Source: Corallococcus silvisoli (lineage in GTDB: Bacteria > Myxococcota > Myxococcia > Myxococcales > Myxococcaceae). Taken from it: 64,000 bases of DNA. The notes beneath the pieces were generated by a model that was not told the origin of the DNA, did not search any database, and saw only the letters and a program-made list of their open reading frames with translations. Positions 8,066-18,564 of this stretch are shown piece by piece (within the stretch, counting starts at the first letter, position 1; each line of letters begins with the position of its first letter). The stretch is taken from NCBI RefSeq assembly GCF_009909145.1, contig NZ_JAAAPJ010000005.1:62001-126000 (forward strand), in the 5' to 3' direction. The translations under genes were made by a program, and so were the position numbers.

Positions 8066-8938
8066 ATGCCTGATTTTCTTGGACATGCCGAGAACCCGCT
8101 GCGCGAAGAGGAATGGGCGCGCCTCAACGAGACGGTGATCCAGGTGGCGCGCCGGTCGCTGGTGGGCCGCCGCATCCTGGACATCTACGGACCGCTGGGC
8201 GCCGGCGTGCAGACCGTGGCCTACGACGAGTTCCAGGGCGTGTCCCCGGGCGCGGTGGACATCGTCGGGGAGCAGGAGACCGCGATGGTCTTCACCGACG
8301 TGCGCAAGTTCAAGACCATCCCGATCATCTACAAGGACTTCCTGCTCCACTGGCGGGACATCGAGGCGGCGCGCACGCACAACATGCCGCTGGACGTGTC
8401 CGCCGCCGCGGGCGCCGCCGCGCTGTGCGCGCAGCAGGAAGACGAGCTCATCTTCTACGGCGACCAGCGCCTGGGCTACGAGGGCCTGATGACGGCCAAC
8501 GGCCGCCTCACGGCCACGCTGGGGGACTGGACGGCGCCGGGCGGCGGCTTCCAGACCATCGTGGAGGCCACGCGCAAGCTCAACGAGGCCGGCCACTTCG
8601 GGCCGTACGCCGTGGTGCTGTCGCCCCGGCTGTACTCGCAGCTGCACCGCATCTACGAGAAGACGGGCGTGCTGGAGATCGAGACCATCCGCCAGCTGGC
8701 CTCCGACGGCGTCTACCAGTCCAACCGCCTGCGCGGCGAGTCGGGCGTGGTGGTGTCCACCGGCCGGGAGAACATGGACCTGGCGGTGGCCATGGACATG
8801 GTCGCGGCCTACCTGGGCGCCAGCAAGATGAACCACCCCTTCCGCGTGCTGGAGTCGCTGCTGCTGCGCATCAAGCACCCGGACGCCATCTGCACGCTGG
8901 AAGGCGCCCTCCCCTCCGCCTCTCCGGCGGGCCGCTAG
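8066..8938 (+). CDS. encA: Encapsulin shell protein EncA
   Basis: 290 residues, HK97-fold type 1 encapsulin, nearly colinear with M. xanthus EncA (287 aa): it begins MPDFLGHAENPLREEEW and keeps the AHNMPLDV-like and EKTGVLEIETIRQLA segments throughout. The ATG at 8066 has GGAG about 8 nt upstream. It self-assembles into a protein nanocompartment that houses iron-oxidising cargo; the hydrophobic pocket near the N-terminal helix binds the LTVGxLRR tag. It lies 58 bp after encB and 21 bp before a sigma-54 activator gene, suggesting one transcript. It protects against iron and oxidative stress in the characterised relative. Confidence 0.97.
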   Translation: MPDFLGHAENPLREEEWARLNETVIQVARRSLVGRRILDIYGPLGAGVQTVAYDEFQGVSPGAVDIVGEQETAMVFTDVRKFKTIPIIYKDFLLHWRDIEAARTHNMPLDVSAAAGAAALCAQQEDELIFYGDQRLGYEGLMTANGRLTATLGDWTAPGGGFQTIVEATRKLNEAGHFGPYAVVLSPRLYSQLHRIYEKTGVLEIETIRQLASDGVYQSNRLRGESGVVVSTGRENMDLAVAMDMVAAYLGASKMNHPFRVLESLLLRIKHPDAICTLEGALPSASPAGR

Positions 8939-8959
8939 TCGCTTTGCGCACGGAGTCCC

Positions 8960-10384
<1,425 letters not shown>

Positions 10385-10393
10385 CCCCGGGCG

Positions 10394-10425
10394 CCGAAAT
10401 ATCGCCGTTTCGCCGGCGGTTTCGG
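10394..10425 (+). terminator. Nested stem-loop between the NtrC-like gene and the M23 peptidase
   Basis: Outer arms CCGAAA (10394-10399) and TTTCGG (10420-10425) enclose an inner CGCCG/CGGCG stem (10403-10407 with 10414-10418). There is no U-tract (CGTACCTTCTT follows), so this is at best a weak terminator or an attenuating hairpin. Confidence 0.4.
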
Positions 10426-10458
10426 GCCCGCGTACCTTCTTACCCTCAGGGAGTCTGA

Positions 10459-11490
10459 ATGCGGCCGAATCTTCCCACCCTCGGTGGCCCACCGAAGCGC
10501 AATCCCTTCGGACCGGTGGTTGCCGTCTCCGTCATCCTCGGCGCGGCCGCGGGTGGCGTGTGGTGGTGGAAACAGCGCATGGCGGACGTCCCCATGGATG
10601 TCGCCTCCCAGCCCGCCGCCCCGGTGGACGCGGGCACCGTGGCGCAGGCCCCGGTGGCGCCGCCCGCGGCCACCGACCCGGTGAAGGCCGCGGGCATGGA
10701 GCGCGCGTCCATCCGCATCGAGGGCCCGCTGGAGACCGCGCTCGTCCAGGCTTCCGATTCGACCGTGGGCCCCGCCCTGGCCCAGGTGGTGACGCGCACG
10801 CTGGTGTGGTGGGTGCGTGTACCCGGGGAGATCCTCCGGGGTGACACCCTGGACGTGCTCTACCAGCGCCGCCCCAGCGAGGAGCCGCTGGTGTACGCGG
10901 TGCGCTTCGTGAGCGGCAAGACGGGCCAGACGCACCGCGCCTACCGCTTCCAGGCTCCGGGTGAGACGAGCTCCCACTACTACCTGCCGAGCGGCGATGA
11001 GCTGGAGCTGCGGATGGAGCACTCGCCCATCGACACCTACGAGCAGATCACCTCCCTGCTGCGCGACGGCCGGGGCCACAAGGGCGTGGACTTCCGCGCC
11101 CCGGTGGGCACCTCCGTCCGGGCTCCGTTCGCGGGCGTCGTCAAGCGCAAGAACTGGAACTTCGGCAGCAACGGCAACTGCATCGAGCTGGTGGAGTCCG
11201 GAGGCAAGGGCCGCCGCGCCCTCTTCCTGCATCTGGCGGAGCTGCCCCGCGCCGTGCAGCCCGGGATGCGCGTGTCGGCGGGCCAGGTGCTGGCCCAGAG
11301 CGGCAACACGGGCCACTCCTTCGCCCCGCACCTGCACTACCAGCTGATGACCGGGGACGACCGGGTCCTGGACCCCTTCGACCAGCACAAGACCTTCCGG
11401 GCCAGTCTGGCGGCCGCCCACAAGGGGGCCTTCGACACCGAGGTGCGGCGGCTGGACGGGCTCCTGGGGACACCCGTGGCGGGCAAGTAA
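10459..11490 (+). CDS. M23-family metallopeptidase (LytM/peptidoglycan endopeptidase)
   Basis: 343 residues. A single N-terminal transmembrane helix (18-37), a Pro/Ala linker, an OB-like middle region (about 85-190), and the LytM domain with zinc ligands H207 and D211 (HKGVD) and catalytic HLH (291-293). All metal and catalytic residues are present, so it should be an active cell-wall hydrolase anchored in the inner membrane and facing the periplasm. The start ATG has GGGAG about 6 nt upstream. It follows the NtrC-like gene by 74 bp with a hairpin between, so co-transcription is uncertain. Confidence 0.9.
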   Translation: MRPNLPTLGGPPKRNPFGPVVAVSVILGAAAGGVWWWKQRMADVPMDVASQPAAPVDAGTVAQAPVAPPAATDPVKAAGMERASIRIEGPLETALVQASDSTVGPALAQVVTRTLVWWVRVPGEILRGDTLDVLYQRRPSEEPLVYAVRFVSGKTGQTHRAYRFQAPGETSSHYYLPSGDELELRMEHSPIDTYEQITSLLRDGRGHKGVDFRAPVGTSVRAPFAGVVKRKNWNFGSNGNCIELVESGGKGRRALFLHLAELPRAVQPGMRVSAGQVLAQSGNTGHSFAPHLHYQLMTGDDRVLDPFDQHKTFRASLAAAHKGAFDTEVRRLDGLLGTPVAGK

Positions 11491-11504
11491 CGACCACCCA
11501 TTTC

Positions 11505-11534
11505 TTGACACTCCTCCGACGGCACGGCTAGCTG
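11505..11534 (+). promoter_or_regulatory. Sigma-70-type promoter of the outer-membrane protein gene
   Basis: Perfect TTGACA (11505-11510), 18-bp spacer and TAGCTG (11529-11534). A GGAGG ribosome-binding site at 11559-11563 precedes the ATG at 11570. It lies just after the M23 peptidase stop, so the downstream gene is probably transcribed separately. Confidence 0.65.
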
Positions 11535-11569
11535 GCAGGCTCTGGGCCGTGGGTCGTCGGAGGTTGTGG

Positions 11570-12850
11570 ATGCACAGGTTTCGCGCCGTCATCGCCGCGC
11601 TGACGCTGGGCGTGCCTTTCGCCGCCAGCGCGGCGGAGATCACCCGGATTGCTTCCTCCTTCGAGGATGATGATCCGTTCGACCTCTTCCTCGACGTCGG
11701 CTTCGAGCGCTCGCAGACGCGCGCGAAGATCGTCCGCGAGCAGCTCCCCGGGAGCGGCTCGTCGGTCCGGGAGGTCAACGAGCTCTGGTACAAGGGCGTG
11801 GACGCGCGGCTGAACCTGGGCGTCTCCTTTGGCCTGTGGAAGGACCTGGAGTTCAGCTTCAAGCTGCCCATCGTCTTCCAGCAGAACGAGTCCTGGGACT
11901 TCGTGTCGGGCACGAACCAGGACAACTCCACCATCGTCAACAGCTGCTTCAACGCGGACGGGTCGCCCTACTCCCCCGAAGGCTGCGTGGGCCGCCTCTT
12001 CTCCGTCCCCCAGGAGAGCTACCGGGGCGGGCTGGGCAACGTCCACTTCGGGCTGGCGTACGCCTTCTTCAACCAGCTGAAGGACGACACCAAGCCCACG
12101 TGGATCATCGGCATCGACTACGAGGCGCCCACCGCCAAGCAGCGCGATCCGAGCGTGGACAACACGGACCCGGACGGCGATCGCGGCAACGTGGGCGACC
12201 GCGTCCACAAGTACCAGCTCTACACGTCCTTCTCGCGGCGCATGGGCGTGGCGGATCCGTACTTCAAGGCCTACCACACCATCCCGGTGCGCGGCCCCAA
12301 GGCGTACTCCAACTGCGACCAGGCCGGCACGAACCCCGGCAACCTGGGCGCCCCGGGCAACTGCTTCACCGGCCCGTGGGATCGCCAGGAGACGGGCATC
12401 CACTCCCCGTCGCAGACCGGCCTCCTCTTCGGCATGGAGCTGGTGCCCTTCGAGAGCACCGCCAAGTCCCAGAAGGTCGCGTTGGATCTGCGGCTGATGG
12501 GCAACTACGTGGGCCGCGGCCGGTACTACAACGAGCTGACCTCCGCGCTGCGCAAGCTGCTCACGTCGGAGGACTACTTCCAGGTGGGTGGGCAGATCGG
12601 CATCACCGCCCGCGCCGCCGAGGCCTTCACCATCCGCGCCTCCGGCAACTTCCTCTACAACACGGACCACCTGCTCACGACCGAGGCCCTGGGCAAGGAC
12701 CTCAACGGCGACGGCATCGTGGACTCGAACCCGGGCTCGCCGGAGCTGAACCCCACGTTCGACTGGCGCTACGACACGGTGTCCCGCCGCTTCCGCGCCA
12801 TCCAGAGCACGACGTTCCGCTTCGACCTGGGCGCGAGCTTCAACTTCTGA
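11570..12850 (+). CDS. Predicted outer-membrane beta-barrel protein
   Basis: 426 residues. The ATG at 11570 is chosen over the GTG at 11549 because GGAGG sits 6 nt upstream and the resulting N-terminus is a clean signal peptide (basic start, hydrophobic core, cleavage near ASAAEI). The mature protein alternates short amphipathic strands rich in Tyr, Phe and Gly and ends in Phe (GASFNF), the BAM recognition pattern. An acidic loop DLNGDGIVDSN resembles a calcium-binding loop. Four cysteines lie in extracellular-type loops. No family was recognised; function unknown beyond outer-membrane location. Confidence 0.7.
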   Translation: MHRFRAVIAALTLGVPFAASAAEITRIASSFEDDDPFDLFLDVGFERSQTRAKIVREQLPGSGSSVREVNELWYKGVDARLNLGVSFGLWKDLEFSFKLPIVFQQNESWDFVSGTNQDNSTIVNSCFNADGSPYSPEGCVGRLFSVPQESYRGGLGNVHFGLAYAFFNQLKDDTKPTWIIGIDYEAPTAKQRDPSVDNTDPDGDRGNVGDRVHKYQLYTSFSRRMGVADPYFKAYHTIPVRGPKAYSNCDQAGTNPGNLGAPGNCFTGPWDRQETGIHSPSQTGLLFGMELVPFESTAKSQKVALDLRLMGNYVGRGRYYNELTSALRKLLTSEDYFQVGGQIGITARAAEAFTIRASGNFLYNTDHLLTTEALGKDLNGDGIVDSNPGSPELNPTFDWRYDTVSRRFRAIQSTTFRFDLGASFNF

Positions 12851-12885
12851 CAGGCCCCGCCTGGAGCAGCGGGGGGGGCCCTGCC

Positions 12886-13719
12886 CTACCGCTGCTTCAG
12901 CCCCAGGCCCAGCCGGTATACCTCCTGGCCGGGCCACCCCGCGCGACGCGCCAGCTCCGTGCTCAGCGGCTTGAGCTTCTCGCCGCGAGCGAGGCCCGAC
13001 TCCAGCGCGCGGCGCACCTCGTCCTCGCTCCAGCGCTGTTCGCCCGTGCGGCCCTCCACCAGCACCACCACCTCGCCCCGGGTCTCCTCGCCCGCGTAGC
13101 GCGCGACGAGGGTGGACAGCGGCCCCCGGACGAACTCCTCGTGCAACTTGGTCAGCTCGCGCGCCACGCACGCGCGGCGGTCCCCCCAGGCCTCCTGGAG
13201 GTCGGCCAGCGTCTCGCCGAGTCGGCGCGGGGATTCGTAGAGGACGCAGGTGGCGGACAGCGGGGCCACCTCGTCCAGCATGGCGCGGCGCTCCGGCCCC
13301 TTGCGCGGCAGGAAGCCCAGGAAGTGGAAGCGGCCGGTGGGCAGCCCCGACGCACTCAGCGCCGCCACCAGCGCCGTGGGCCCGGGCACCGGCTCGACCT
13401 TCAGGCCTCGCTCCAGGGCCTCCGCCACCAGCTTCTCGCCAGGGTCGCTGATGCCAGGGCTGCCCGCGTCGGTGATGAGCGCGCAGTCCTCGCCCGCCTC
13501 GATGCGGTCCAGGATGCGTCCGGCGCGCTGGCCTTCCGCGAAGGCGGGCAGGCTCACCAGGTCCTTCCCCCCGATGCCGAAGTGATCCAACAGGATGCGG
13601 GAGTGCCGGGTGTCCTCGCACGCGAGGAAGCCCGCGGAGCGCAGCGTCTCCAGGGCGCGGGCGGTGACGTCCCCCAGGTTCCCGATGGGCGTCGCCACGA
13701 GGTAGAGCGTTCCAGCCAA
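12886..13719 (-). CDS. rsmI: 16S rRNA (cytidine1402-2'-O)-methyltransferase RsmI
   Basis: 277 residues with the tetrapyrrole-methylase fold and RsmI motifs in order: ATPIGNLGDVTARAL at the N-terminus, CEDTRHSRILLDHF, ITDAGSPGISDPG, VPGPTALVAALSASGLPT, and YESPRRL. It methylates the ribose of C1402 in the decoding centre. It lies 12 bp after yraN on the same strand, the usual rsmI-yraN pairing. The gene is full length and nothing essential is missing. Confidence 0.95.
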   Translation of the reverse strand: MAGTLYLVATPIGNLGDVTARALETLRSAGFLACEDTRHSRILLDHFGIGGKDLVSLPAFAEGQRAGRILDRIEAGEDCALITDAGSPGISDPGEKLVAEALERGLKVEPVPGPTALVAALSASGLPTGRFHFLGFLPRKGPERRAMLDEVAPLSATCVLYESPRRLGETLADLQEAWGDRRACVARELTKLHEEFVRGPLSTLVARYAGEETRGEVVVLVEGRTGEQRWSEDEVRRALESGLARGEKLKPLSTELARRAGWPGQEVYRLGLGLKQR

Positions 13720-13731
13720 GGACGGATTCCT

Positions 13732-14097
13732 TTACATGCCGGCGTCGAAGGCGGCGGGGATGTGTTCCAGCCGGGCATGCTCGCCCTGGCCCACGACGGA
13801 GATGACATCGAAGCGCACCATGCGCCCGTCGATGCCGTTCTGAAAGAGATAGTGCAGCGCGGCCTTCACCACCCGGCGCTGCTTGGCGAAGGACACGGTG
13901 TGCGCCGGGTCGCCCCACACGGCCGAGGAGCGCATCCGCACCTCCACGAAGCACATGACGTCGCCCTGCTCCGCGACGATGTCCAGCTCCCCATGGCGGC
14001 ACGTCCAGTTGCGCGCCACCACCCGGAAGCCCTGCGACTCCAGCAAGCGCACACCTGCCGCTTCCGCCACGTCCCCCACGTCCCGCCGCGTCCCCAT
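13732..14097 (-). CDS. YraN-family (UPF0102) putative nuclease-fold protein
   Basis: 121 residues, the usual size for UPF0102. The core shows GELDIVAEQGDVMCFVEVRMR, the E-x-D...E-x-K/R pattern of restriction-endonuclease-like folds; the terminal Lys of the canonical EVK is Arg or displaced here. A nucleic-acid role is inferred from the fold; no activity is established for this member. It lies between the SMC-like gene (35 bp) and rsmI (12 bp), all on one strand. Confidence 0.88.
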   Translation of the reverse strand: MGTRRDVGDVAEAAGVRLLESQGFRVVARNWTCRHGELDIVAEQGDVMCFVEVRMRSSAVWGDPAHTVSFAKQRRVVKAALHYLFQNGIDGRMVRFDVISVVGQGEHARLEHIPAAFDAGM

Positions 14098-14132
14098 TCC
14101 GCCCCCGCCGCCCGCCCAACCTCCGGCGGCGG

Positions 14133-16037
14133 CTAGACGTTAACGGAGCCGTCCGACATCTGGGCGAAGCCAGGGTGCGCGGTGACGTGCAGCACCTGCG
14201 TGAGCGTGCCCAGGTGCTTGAGCATGCGCGCGACGAGGGGCAGCTTCGCCTCCTCCACGCCCGTCAGCACATCGTCGAGGATGAACGGCCGCTTCACCCG
14301 GGCGCACGTCTTCTCCACCACCGTCATGCGCAGCGCCAGGTAGTAGAGGTCGATGTCCTTGGGAGGCAGCTCCCCCACCGGGATGCGGCTGTTCTGCGCG
14401 AGCAGGAAGGCATTGCCGTCGCGGTCCCACTCCACGCCCTGGTAGCGGCGGTCGGTGAGCGCGGTGAGGTACTGCACGCAGCGGTCCTTCATGAGGGCCT
14501 GCACCGACAGCATGTCGGAGGTGAGCACGTCCGCGGCCTGCGACAGCACCAGCGGGGACGGGTCCTCCAGCGGATCCACCGGCACCGGGGCCTGGCCGGG
14601 CGCCGCGGCCACCTGCACCGGAGGCGCCTTCGCCAGCGCGATGGACTCCTTCAGCCGGGACAGCTCGCGCTCCACCTCGCGAAGGTCACGCACGTAGGTG
14701 CCCTTGGCGGTCAGCTCCGCGTTGAGTTCCTCCTGCTGCGCGCGCAGGTCCTGTCCGTCGCGCAGCGCGGCCTGGTACTCGGCGGAGGCCTCGAACTCCT
14801 CCAGTTGCGTCTGGAGCTCCCCCAGGCGGATGCCGAGCAGGTCCTTCTGCTCCAGCGCCGGGAAGATCTCATCGAGCGACTCCACGTTCAGGGCCTTGAG
14901 CGCCATGCGCACCGGCGCGTCCTCGATCTCGAACTCATCGAGGATCTTCTTCAGCCGCGCGTCCTTGCGGTTGTCCTTGGAGCCCCGGCGGGTGGCCTTC
15001 TGCAGGTCGTCCACGTAGCGCAGCGCCATCAGCGCGGACGTGCCGAACGCGGGGATGTTGAGCAGCGCCAGGTAGCGCCACGTCGGCGGGCCAATGGTGA
15101 AGCCCAGGCCCACGCTGAGCCCCATGAAGAGCACGCCCGCGCCCAGCCCGCCCCAGAAGTACCGGTTCTGGGTGAGCGGCGGCACCTTCAGCGTCGCGTC
15201 CTCCAGCTCCGGATCGCGGTCCGTCTCCAGCCGAGCCAGCGCCTCGTCCCGCCGCGCCACGGCCTTCGGGTGCCGCTTCACGCGCGACAGGATGTCCTGA
15301 GGCAGGCCCAGCGACTCCGGAGTGGGCGCCCCACGCCAGGCGGTCTCCGCATCCGCGATGGCGGCCTTGAGGCCCTCGCTGCCCTTGAGCTTCGAGTCGG
15401 CTTCGAAGATGAGCGACGACAGCTCATCCACCTTGAACTGCAGCTGATCCACCGCCTTGGAGGTGATGAGCTCCTTCTCCAGCACCTTCACCTTCGCCTC
15501 GGCGGCCGGGAGGTCCTCCGCCGGCAGCACCTGGACGGCGGCCGCCAGCGACGGCGCGGGGGCGCCCTTCGCGGCGGCGGCGGCGGCCTTGGGCGTGCTC
15601 TTGCGGGGCCGGCGCGACGGCAGCATCACCAGTTGGAGGCAGTACACCTGCTCGAAGGTGGTGCGCGGCGGCAGGCCCGCCTGACCGCGCAGGTACTGAT
15701 TGATCTCCGACGTGTCGGTGGACACCAGCTCCGGCTGCGTGGTGGCGGGGTTGAGCCGGTGCAGCGAACCCGAACCGCCCAGCTCGCGCAGCACCCGGTA
15801 CGTCATCCCGTCCTGGCCCACGAACGTGAGCGCGGCCTTGCCCGAGCGCCCGGCGGACCCCACCAGGCTCGAGTCCCCACCCCGGCCATCCGCGAACAGC
15901 AGCGACAGCGCCACGTTCGCCAGCGGCAACACGTCCGCCGTCGGCGGCTTGAGGATGAGGTACCCCGTCTTCAGCGGGAAACGCCCTGCGGGTGAGAACC
16001 CGCGGACATTCTGGATGGCGACCTCGACGAAGTGCAT
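14133..16037 (-). CDS. Membrane-anchored SMC/YhaN-like protein lacking a Walker A motif
   Basis: 634 residues. The N-terminus (MHFVEVAIQNVRGFSPAG) aligns with the first strand of SMC/RecF/SbcC heads, but where GPNGxGKS should follow there is LILKPPTADVLPLAN. Coiled-coil stretches lie at about 168-215 and 385-470. Two transmembrane helices (293-313 and 320-338) interrupt the coil. The C-terminal lobe keeps a Walker B-like RPFILDDVLTG (583-593) and an H-loop His (TAHP, H621), while the ABC signature reads ELPPKDIDLYYLALRM instead of LSGGxxxxLxLALR. It is therefore probably a non-hydrolysing, membrane-tethered relative. It heads the yraN-rsmI cluster. Function unknown. Confidence 0.7.
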   Translation of the reverse strand: MHFVEVAIQNVRGFSPAGRFPLKTGYLILKPPTADVLPLANVALSLLFADGRGGDSSLVGSAGRSGKAALTFVGQDGMTYRVLRELGGSGSLHRLNPATTQPELVSTDTSEINQYLRGQAGLPPRTTFEQVYCLQLVMLPSRRPRKSTPKAAAAAAKGAPAPSLAAAVQVLPAEDLPAAEAKVKVLEKELITSKAVDQLQFKVDELSSLIFEADSKLKGSEGLKAAIADAETAWRGAPTPESLGLPQDILSRVKRHPKAVARRDEALARLETDRDPELEDATLKVPPLTQNRYFWGGLGAGVLFMGLSVGLGFTIGPPTWRYLALLNIPAFGTSALMALRYVDDLQKATRRGSKDNRKDARLKKILDEFEIEDAPVRMALKALNVESLDEIFPALEQKDLLGIRLGELQTQLEEFEASAEYQAALRDGQDLRAQQEELNAELTAKGTYVRDLREVERELSRLKESIALAKAPPVQVAAAPGQAPVPVDPLEDPSPLVLSQAADVLTSDMLSVQALMKDRCVQYLTALTDRRYQGVEWDRDGNAFLLAQNSRIPVGELPPKDIDLYYLALRMTVVEKTCARVKRPFILDDVLTGVEEAKLPLVARMLKHLGTLTQVLHVTAHPGFAQMSDGSVNV

Positions 16038-16061
16038 GGCGGGAACAGTCTAGCCTGAACG

Positions 16062-16093
16062 AAAAAAGGAGCGTCCAGTGGCGGACGCTCCTT
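16062..16093 (-). terminator. Rho-independent terminator after rplS
   Basis: An 11-bp stem (16066-16076 with 16083-16093, loop AGTGGC) is followed on the minus strand by TTTTTT (16067-16062, partly in the stem). It ends the rpsP-khpA-rimM-trmD-rplS operon just before the SMC-like gene start. Confidence 0.88.
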
Positions 16094-16135
16094 CTCGCAC
16101 GCGGCCGCGAAGGCCGCGAGAGGGTTTCTGAGGAC

Positions 16136-16534
16136 CTACTGGCCCTTGGCGGCGGCCGCGGCGGCCTTGGCGGCGGCGCGGTCCGGATCCACCTGCACGT
16201 CCACGCGCGAGGCCTTGCCCTTCAGGTCGCGGAGGTAGAACAGGCGCTTGCGGTTCACGTCGCCGCGGGTGAGGACCTCGATCTTCTCGTAGCGCGGGCT
16301 GTGGATGGGGAAGATGCGCTCCACGCCGACGCCGAAGGACATCTTGCGCACGGTGAAGGTGGCGCGGTTGGTGCCCTTGGTCTTGCGGATGACCACGCCC
16401 TCGAAGGCCTGCACGCGCTCCTTCTCGCCTTCCTTGACCTTCCAGTGGACGCGAACGGAATCACCCGTGCGGAACGCGGTGATGTCCTTGCGCAGGAACT
16501 TGTTTTCGACGTGCTCGATGAGACTGCGGCGCAT
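16136..16534 (-). CDS. rplS: 50S ribosomal protein L19
   Basis: 132 residues, of which the first ~110 match L19 ([64 protein letters not shown]). An Ala/Lys-rich tail of about 20 residues is an extension over the standard protein. It is last in the operon, 118 bp after trmD, and is followed by a strong terminator. Bridges the 30S-50S interface. Confidence 0.97.
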   Translation of the reverse strand: MRRSLIEHVENKFLRKDITAFRTGDSVRVHWKVKEGEKERVQAFEGVVIRKTKGTNRATFTVRKMSFGVGVERIFPIHSPRYEKIEVLTRGDVNRKRLFYLRDLKGKASRVDVQVDPDRAAAKAAAAAAKGQ

Positions 16535-16652
16535 AACGGACTCCAGAAAGCGGAACTTGACGCGTAGGACGCGTGGAAAGAGCGGGCCGTCCTAGCAGAG
16601 ACCGCCGGGACGGACAAGCCTGCAACGAAGGGTTCCGCGAGAACGCGCAGGG

Positions 16653-17390
16653 TTACAACGCTTCTTCGTCCCTGGCGAGCAGTTTCTGATCCGCCTTGCC
16701 GAACTCCAGCCGCGAATACAGATCCGGACGCCGGGCCTGGGTGAGCTTGATGGCCTTCCACCGGCGCCACCGTGCGATCCGTGCGTGATCGCCGGACTGA
16801 AGGACGGCGGGCACCTCGGCGCCCCGGAAGACAGGCGGCCGGGTGTAGTGCGGGTGCTCCAGCAAGCCCTCCTCGAAGCTCTCCGCCACCGAGGAGGCCT
16901 CGTTGCCGAGCACGCCCGGCACCAGCCGCGCCACGGCGTCCACCACCGCCATCGCGGCCACCTCGCCGCCGGTGAGGACGAAGTCCCCCAGGGACAGCTC
17001 GCCGTCCAGGAACGGCATCACCCGCTCGTCCACGCCCTCATAGCGGCCGCAGACGAGGATCAGCCCCGCCTCGTGCCGCGCCAATTCGCGCGCGGTGGCC
17101 TGGGAGAACGTGGGCCCCCGAGGGCTCATCAGGAGCGCCTTCGCCCCGGGCATCCGAACGCGCGCCGCTTCAATGGCGGCCACCAGCGGCTCCGGCTTCA
17201 TCACCATGCCAGCGCCGCCGCCATACGGCGCGTCGTCGGTGACGCGGTGCTTGCCCTCGGCGTAGTCGCGCACGTCGGTGAGCGTGACGGAAAGCAGCCC
17301 CTTCTCCTGGGCCTTCCCGAGGATGCTCGCGCCCAGGTAGCCGGACACCATCCCCGGGAACAGCGTGAGGACCTCCACGGGGTAGCTCAC
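16653..17390 (-). CDS. trmD: tRNA (guanine37-N1)-methyltransferase TrmD
   Basis: 245 residues, trefoil-knot SPOUT methyltransferase. Visible motifs are the N-terminal [26 protein letters not shown], the knot segment [12 protein letters not shown] (written here [13 protein letters not shown]), and [15 protein letters not shown]. It makes m1G37 in tRNAs to prevent frameshifting. The start overlaps the rimM stop by 4 nt (GTGA/ATGA type), so translation is probably coupled. Confidence 0.97.
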   Translation of the reverse strand: MSYPVEVLTLFPGMVSGYLGASILGKAQEKGLLSVTLTDVRDYAEGKHRVTDDAPYGGGAGMVMKPEPLVAAIEAARVRMPGAKALLMSPRGPTFSQATARELARHEAGLILVCGRYEGVDERVMPFLDGELSLGDFVLTGGEVAAMAVVDAVARLVPGVLGNEASSVAESFEEGLLEHPHYTRPPVFRGAEVPAVLQSGDHARIARWRRWKAIKLTQARRPDLYSRLEFGKADQKLLARDEEAL

Positions 17391-17953
17391 CCGCCGTCTC
17401 CGTCGCCGGAGCCCCAGGGGGGACCTCCAGGTCCGTCCGCCTCCAGATACTCCGGGGGACGGATGACGATGCGCCCGGCGGGAACGTCCACCGTCGGCAC
17501 GAACTCGTCCGCGAAGGGCACCACCAGCTCCGGACGCCCCTTCGCGCGGATCACCAGGTTGGGCACCTCGCCGGTGGCCCAGACCTCCTCCACCGTGCCC
17601 AGGGACACCCCCTGCTCATCCACGGCGTGGAGCCCCACGAGGTCGCCCTGGAAGAACTCGCCCTCCTCGGGCGGCTCCAGGTCCTCGCGGTAGACGAACA
17701 CCTTCGCCCCCACCAGCGCCTCGGCGGCGGTGCGGGACTCGACGCCCTCGAAGCACAGCAGGTCTTCCTTGTTCGCCGGGCGGAAGGCCTCCACGGCGTA
17801 CTCGCGCTCCTCACCGGAGCGCAAGCGCAGGCGGACCCGCTCGACGGTGCCGAGCGTCTCCGAGGCGGGGTCGAAGCTGCGGACCGCCACCTCGCCCCGG
17901 AGCCCGTGCGCACGGGCCACGTAGCCCAACTCCAGACACGGGTGCGCGCTCAC
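17387..17953 (-). CDS. rimM: Ribosome maturation factor RimM
   Basis: 188 residues with an N-terminal RimM barrel ([16 protein letters not shown]) and a C-terminal PRC barrel ([17 protein letters not shown], then [20 protein letters not shown]). Assists 16S 3'-domain maturation with S19. The C-terminal 20 residues are Gly/Asp-rich and variable. It overlaps trmD downstream and khpA upstream by 4 nt each. Confidence 0.95.
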   Translation of the reverse strand: MSAHPCLELGYVARAHGLRGEVAVRSFDPASETLGTVERVRLRLRSGEEREYAVEAFRPANKEDLLCFEGVESRTAAEALVGAKVFVYREDLEPPEEGEFFQGDLVGLHAVDEQGVSLGTVEEVWATGEVPNLVIRAKGRPELVVPFADEFVPTVDVPAGRIVIRPPEYLEADGPGGPPWGSGDGDGG

Positions 17954-18234
17954 CGCGCGGCGTCCGGAGCGGACGGCACCGGCGGGGAACCCGGGGTGCG
18001 CCGATCATCGAGGATCTCCAGGCGGACCTTCTGCCCCTGCTTCTGGGCGGCGGCGTTGAGCAGCGTCCGGAGGGCGTTCACCGTGCGCCCATCACGTCCG
18101 ATGACCTTGCCGACGTCCTCGGGGGCGACCTTCAGCTCATAGAGCCGGCCGCCTTCCGCCTCGGAGATGCGCAGGGTGACCTGGTCCGGTTGATCGACCA
18201 GGGCCTTCGCCAGATACGTGAGCAGCGGCTCCAC
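17950..18234 (-). CDS. khpA: KH-domain RNA-binding protein KhpA
   Basis: 94 residues: a single type-II KH domain with the GxxG loop GRDG (VIGRDGRTVNALRTLL) and a short Pro-rich tail. Start is GTG at 18234. It lies between rpsP and rimM, the family's standard place, and overlaps rimM by 4 nt. In other bacteria KhpA works with KhpB/Jag on RNA and cell-envelope growth; no khpB is in the window. Confidence 0.93.
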   Translation of the reverse strand: MEPLLTYLAKALVDQPDQVTLRISEAEGGRLYELKVAPEDVGKVIGRDGRTVNALRTLLNAAAQKQGQKVRLEILDDRRTPGSPPVPSAPDAAR

Positions 18235-18257
18235 GTCTTGTCCAGACGGGGGCGTGC

Positions 18258-18518
18258 TCAGGCGGTGGTCGCCGGGGCCTGCTTCTTCGCCGTCTTGATC
18301 AGGTCCGCGACCGTCTCGGAGGGCAGCGCGCCGCTCTTCAGCCAGTAGTTCAGCCGCTCCTCGTTGAACTGCACCTTCGCGGGGCTGTGGTTGGGGTCGT
18401 AGGAACCGACCTGCTCCAGGAACTTGCCGTCGCGGGGGCTGCGCGAGTCGGTGGCAACCACGTGGTAGTACGGCATCTTCTTGGCGCCCGCGCGGGCAAG
18501 ACGGAGGACAACGGCCAT
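18258..18518 (-). CDS. rpsP: 30S ribosomal protein S16
   Basis: 86 residues, full-length S16: MAVVLRLARAGAKKMPYYHVVATDSRSPRDG is the conserved N-terminus, followed by FLEQVGSYDPN and LNYWLKSGA. First gene of the five-gene operon. The usual upstream partner ffh is absent here; rlmN takes that place. Confidence 0.97.
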   Translation of the reverse strand: MAVVLRLARAGAKKMPYYHVVATDSRSPRDGKFLEQVGSYDPNHSPAKVQFNEERLNYWLKSGALPSETVADLIKTAKKQAPATTA

Positions 18519-18564
18519 GGAACGCTCCAGCGAAAACGTGTGACTTCTACGGTAACAGGCGAGG

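Noticed and set aside
11836..14136. 766-codon plus-strand frame across the outer-membrane gene, rsmI and yraN
   Set aside because: Overlaps three supported genes on both strands and is low complexity; same GC-shadow explanation.
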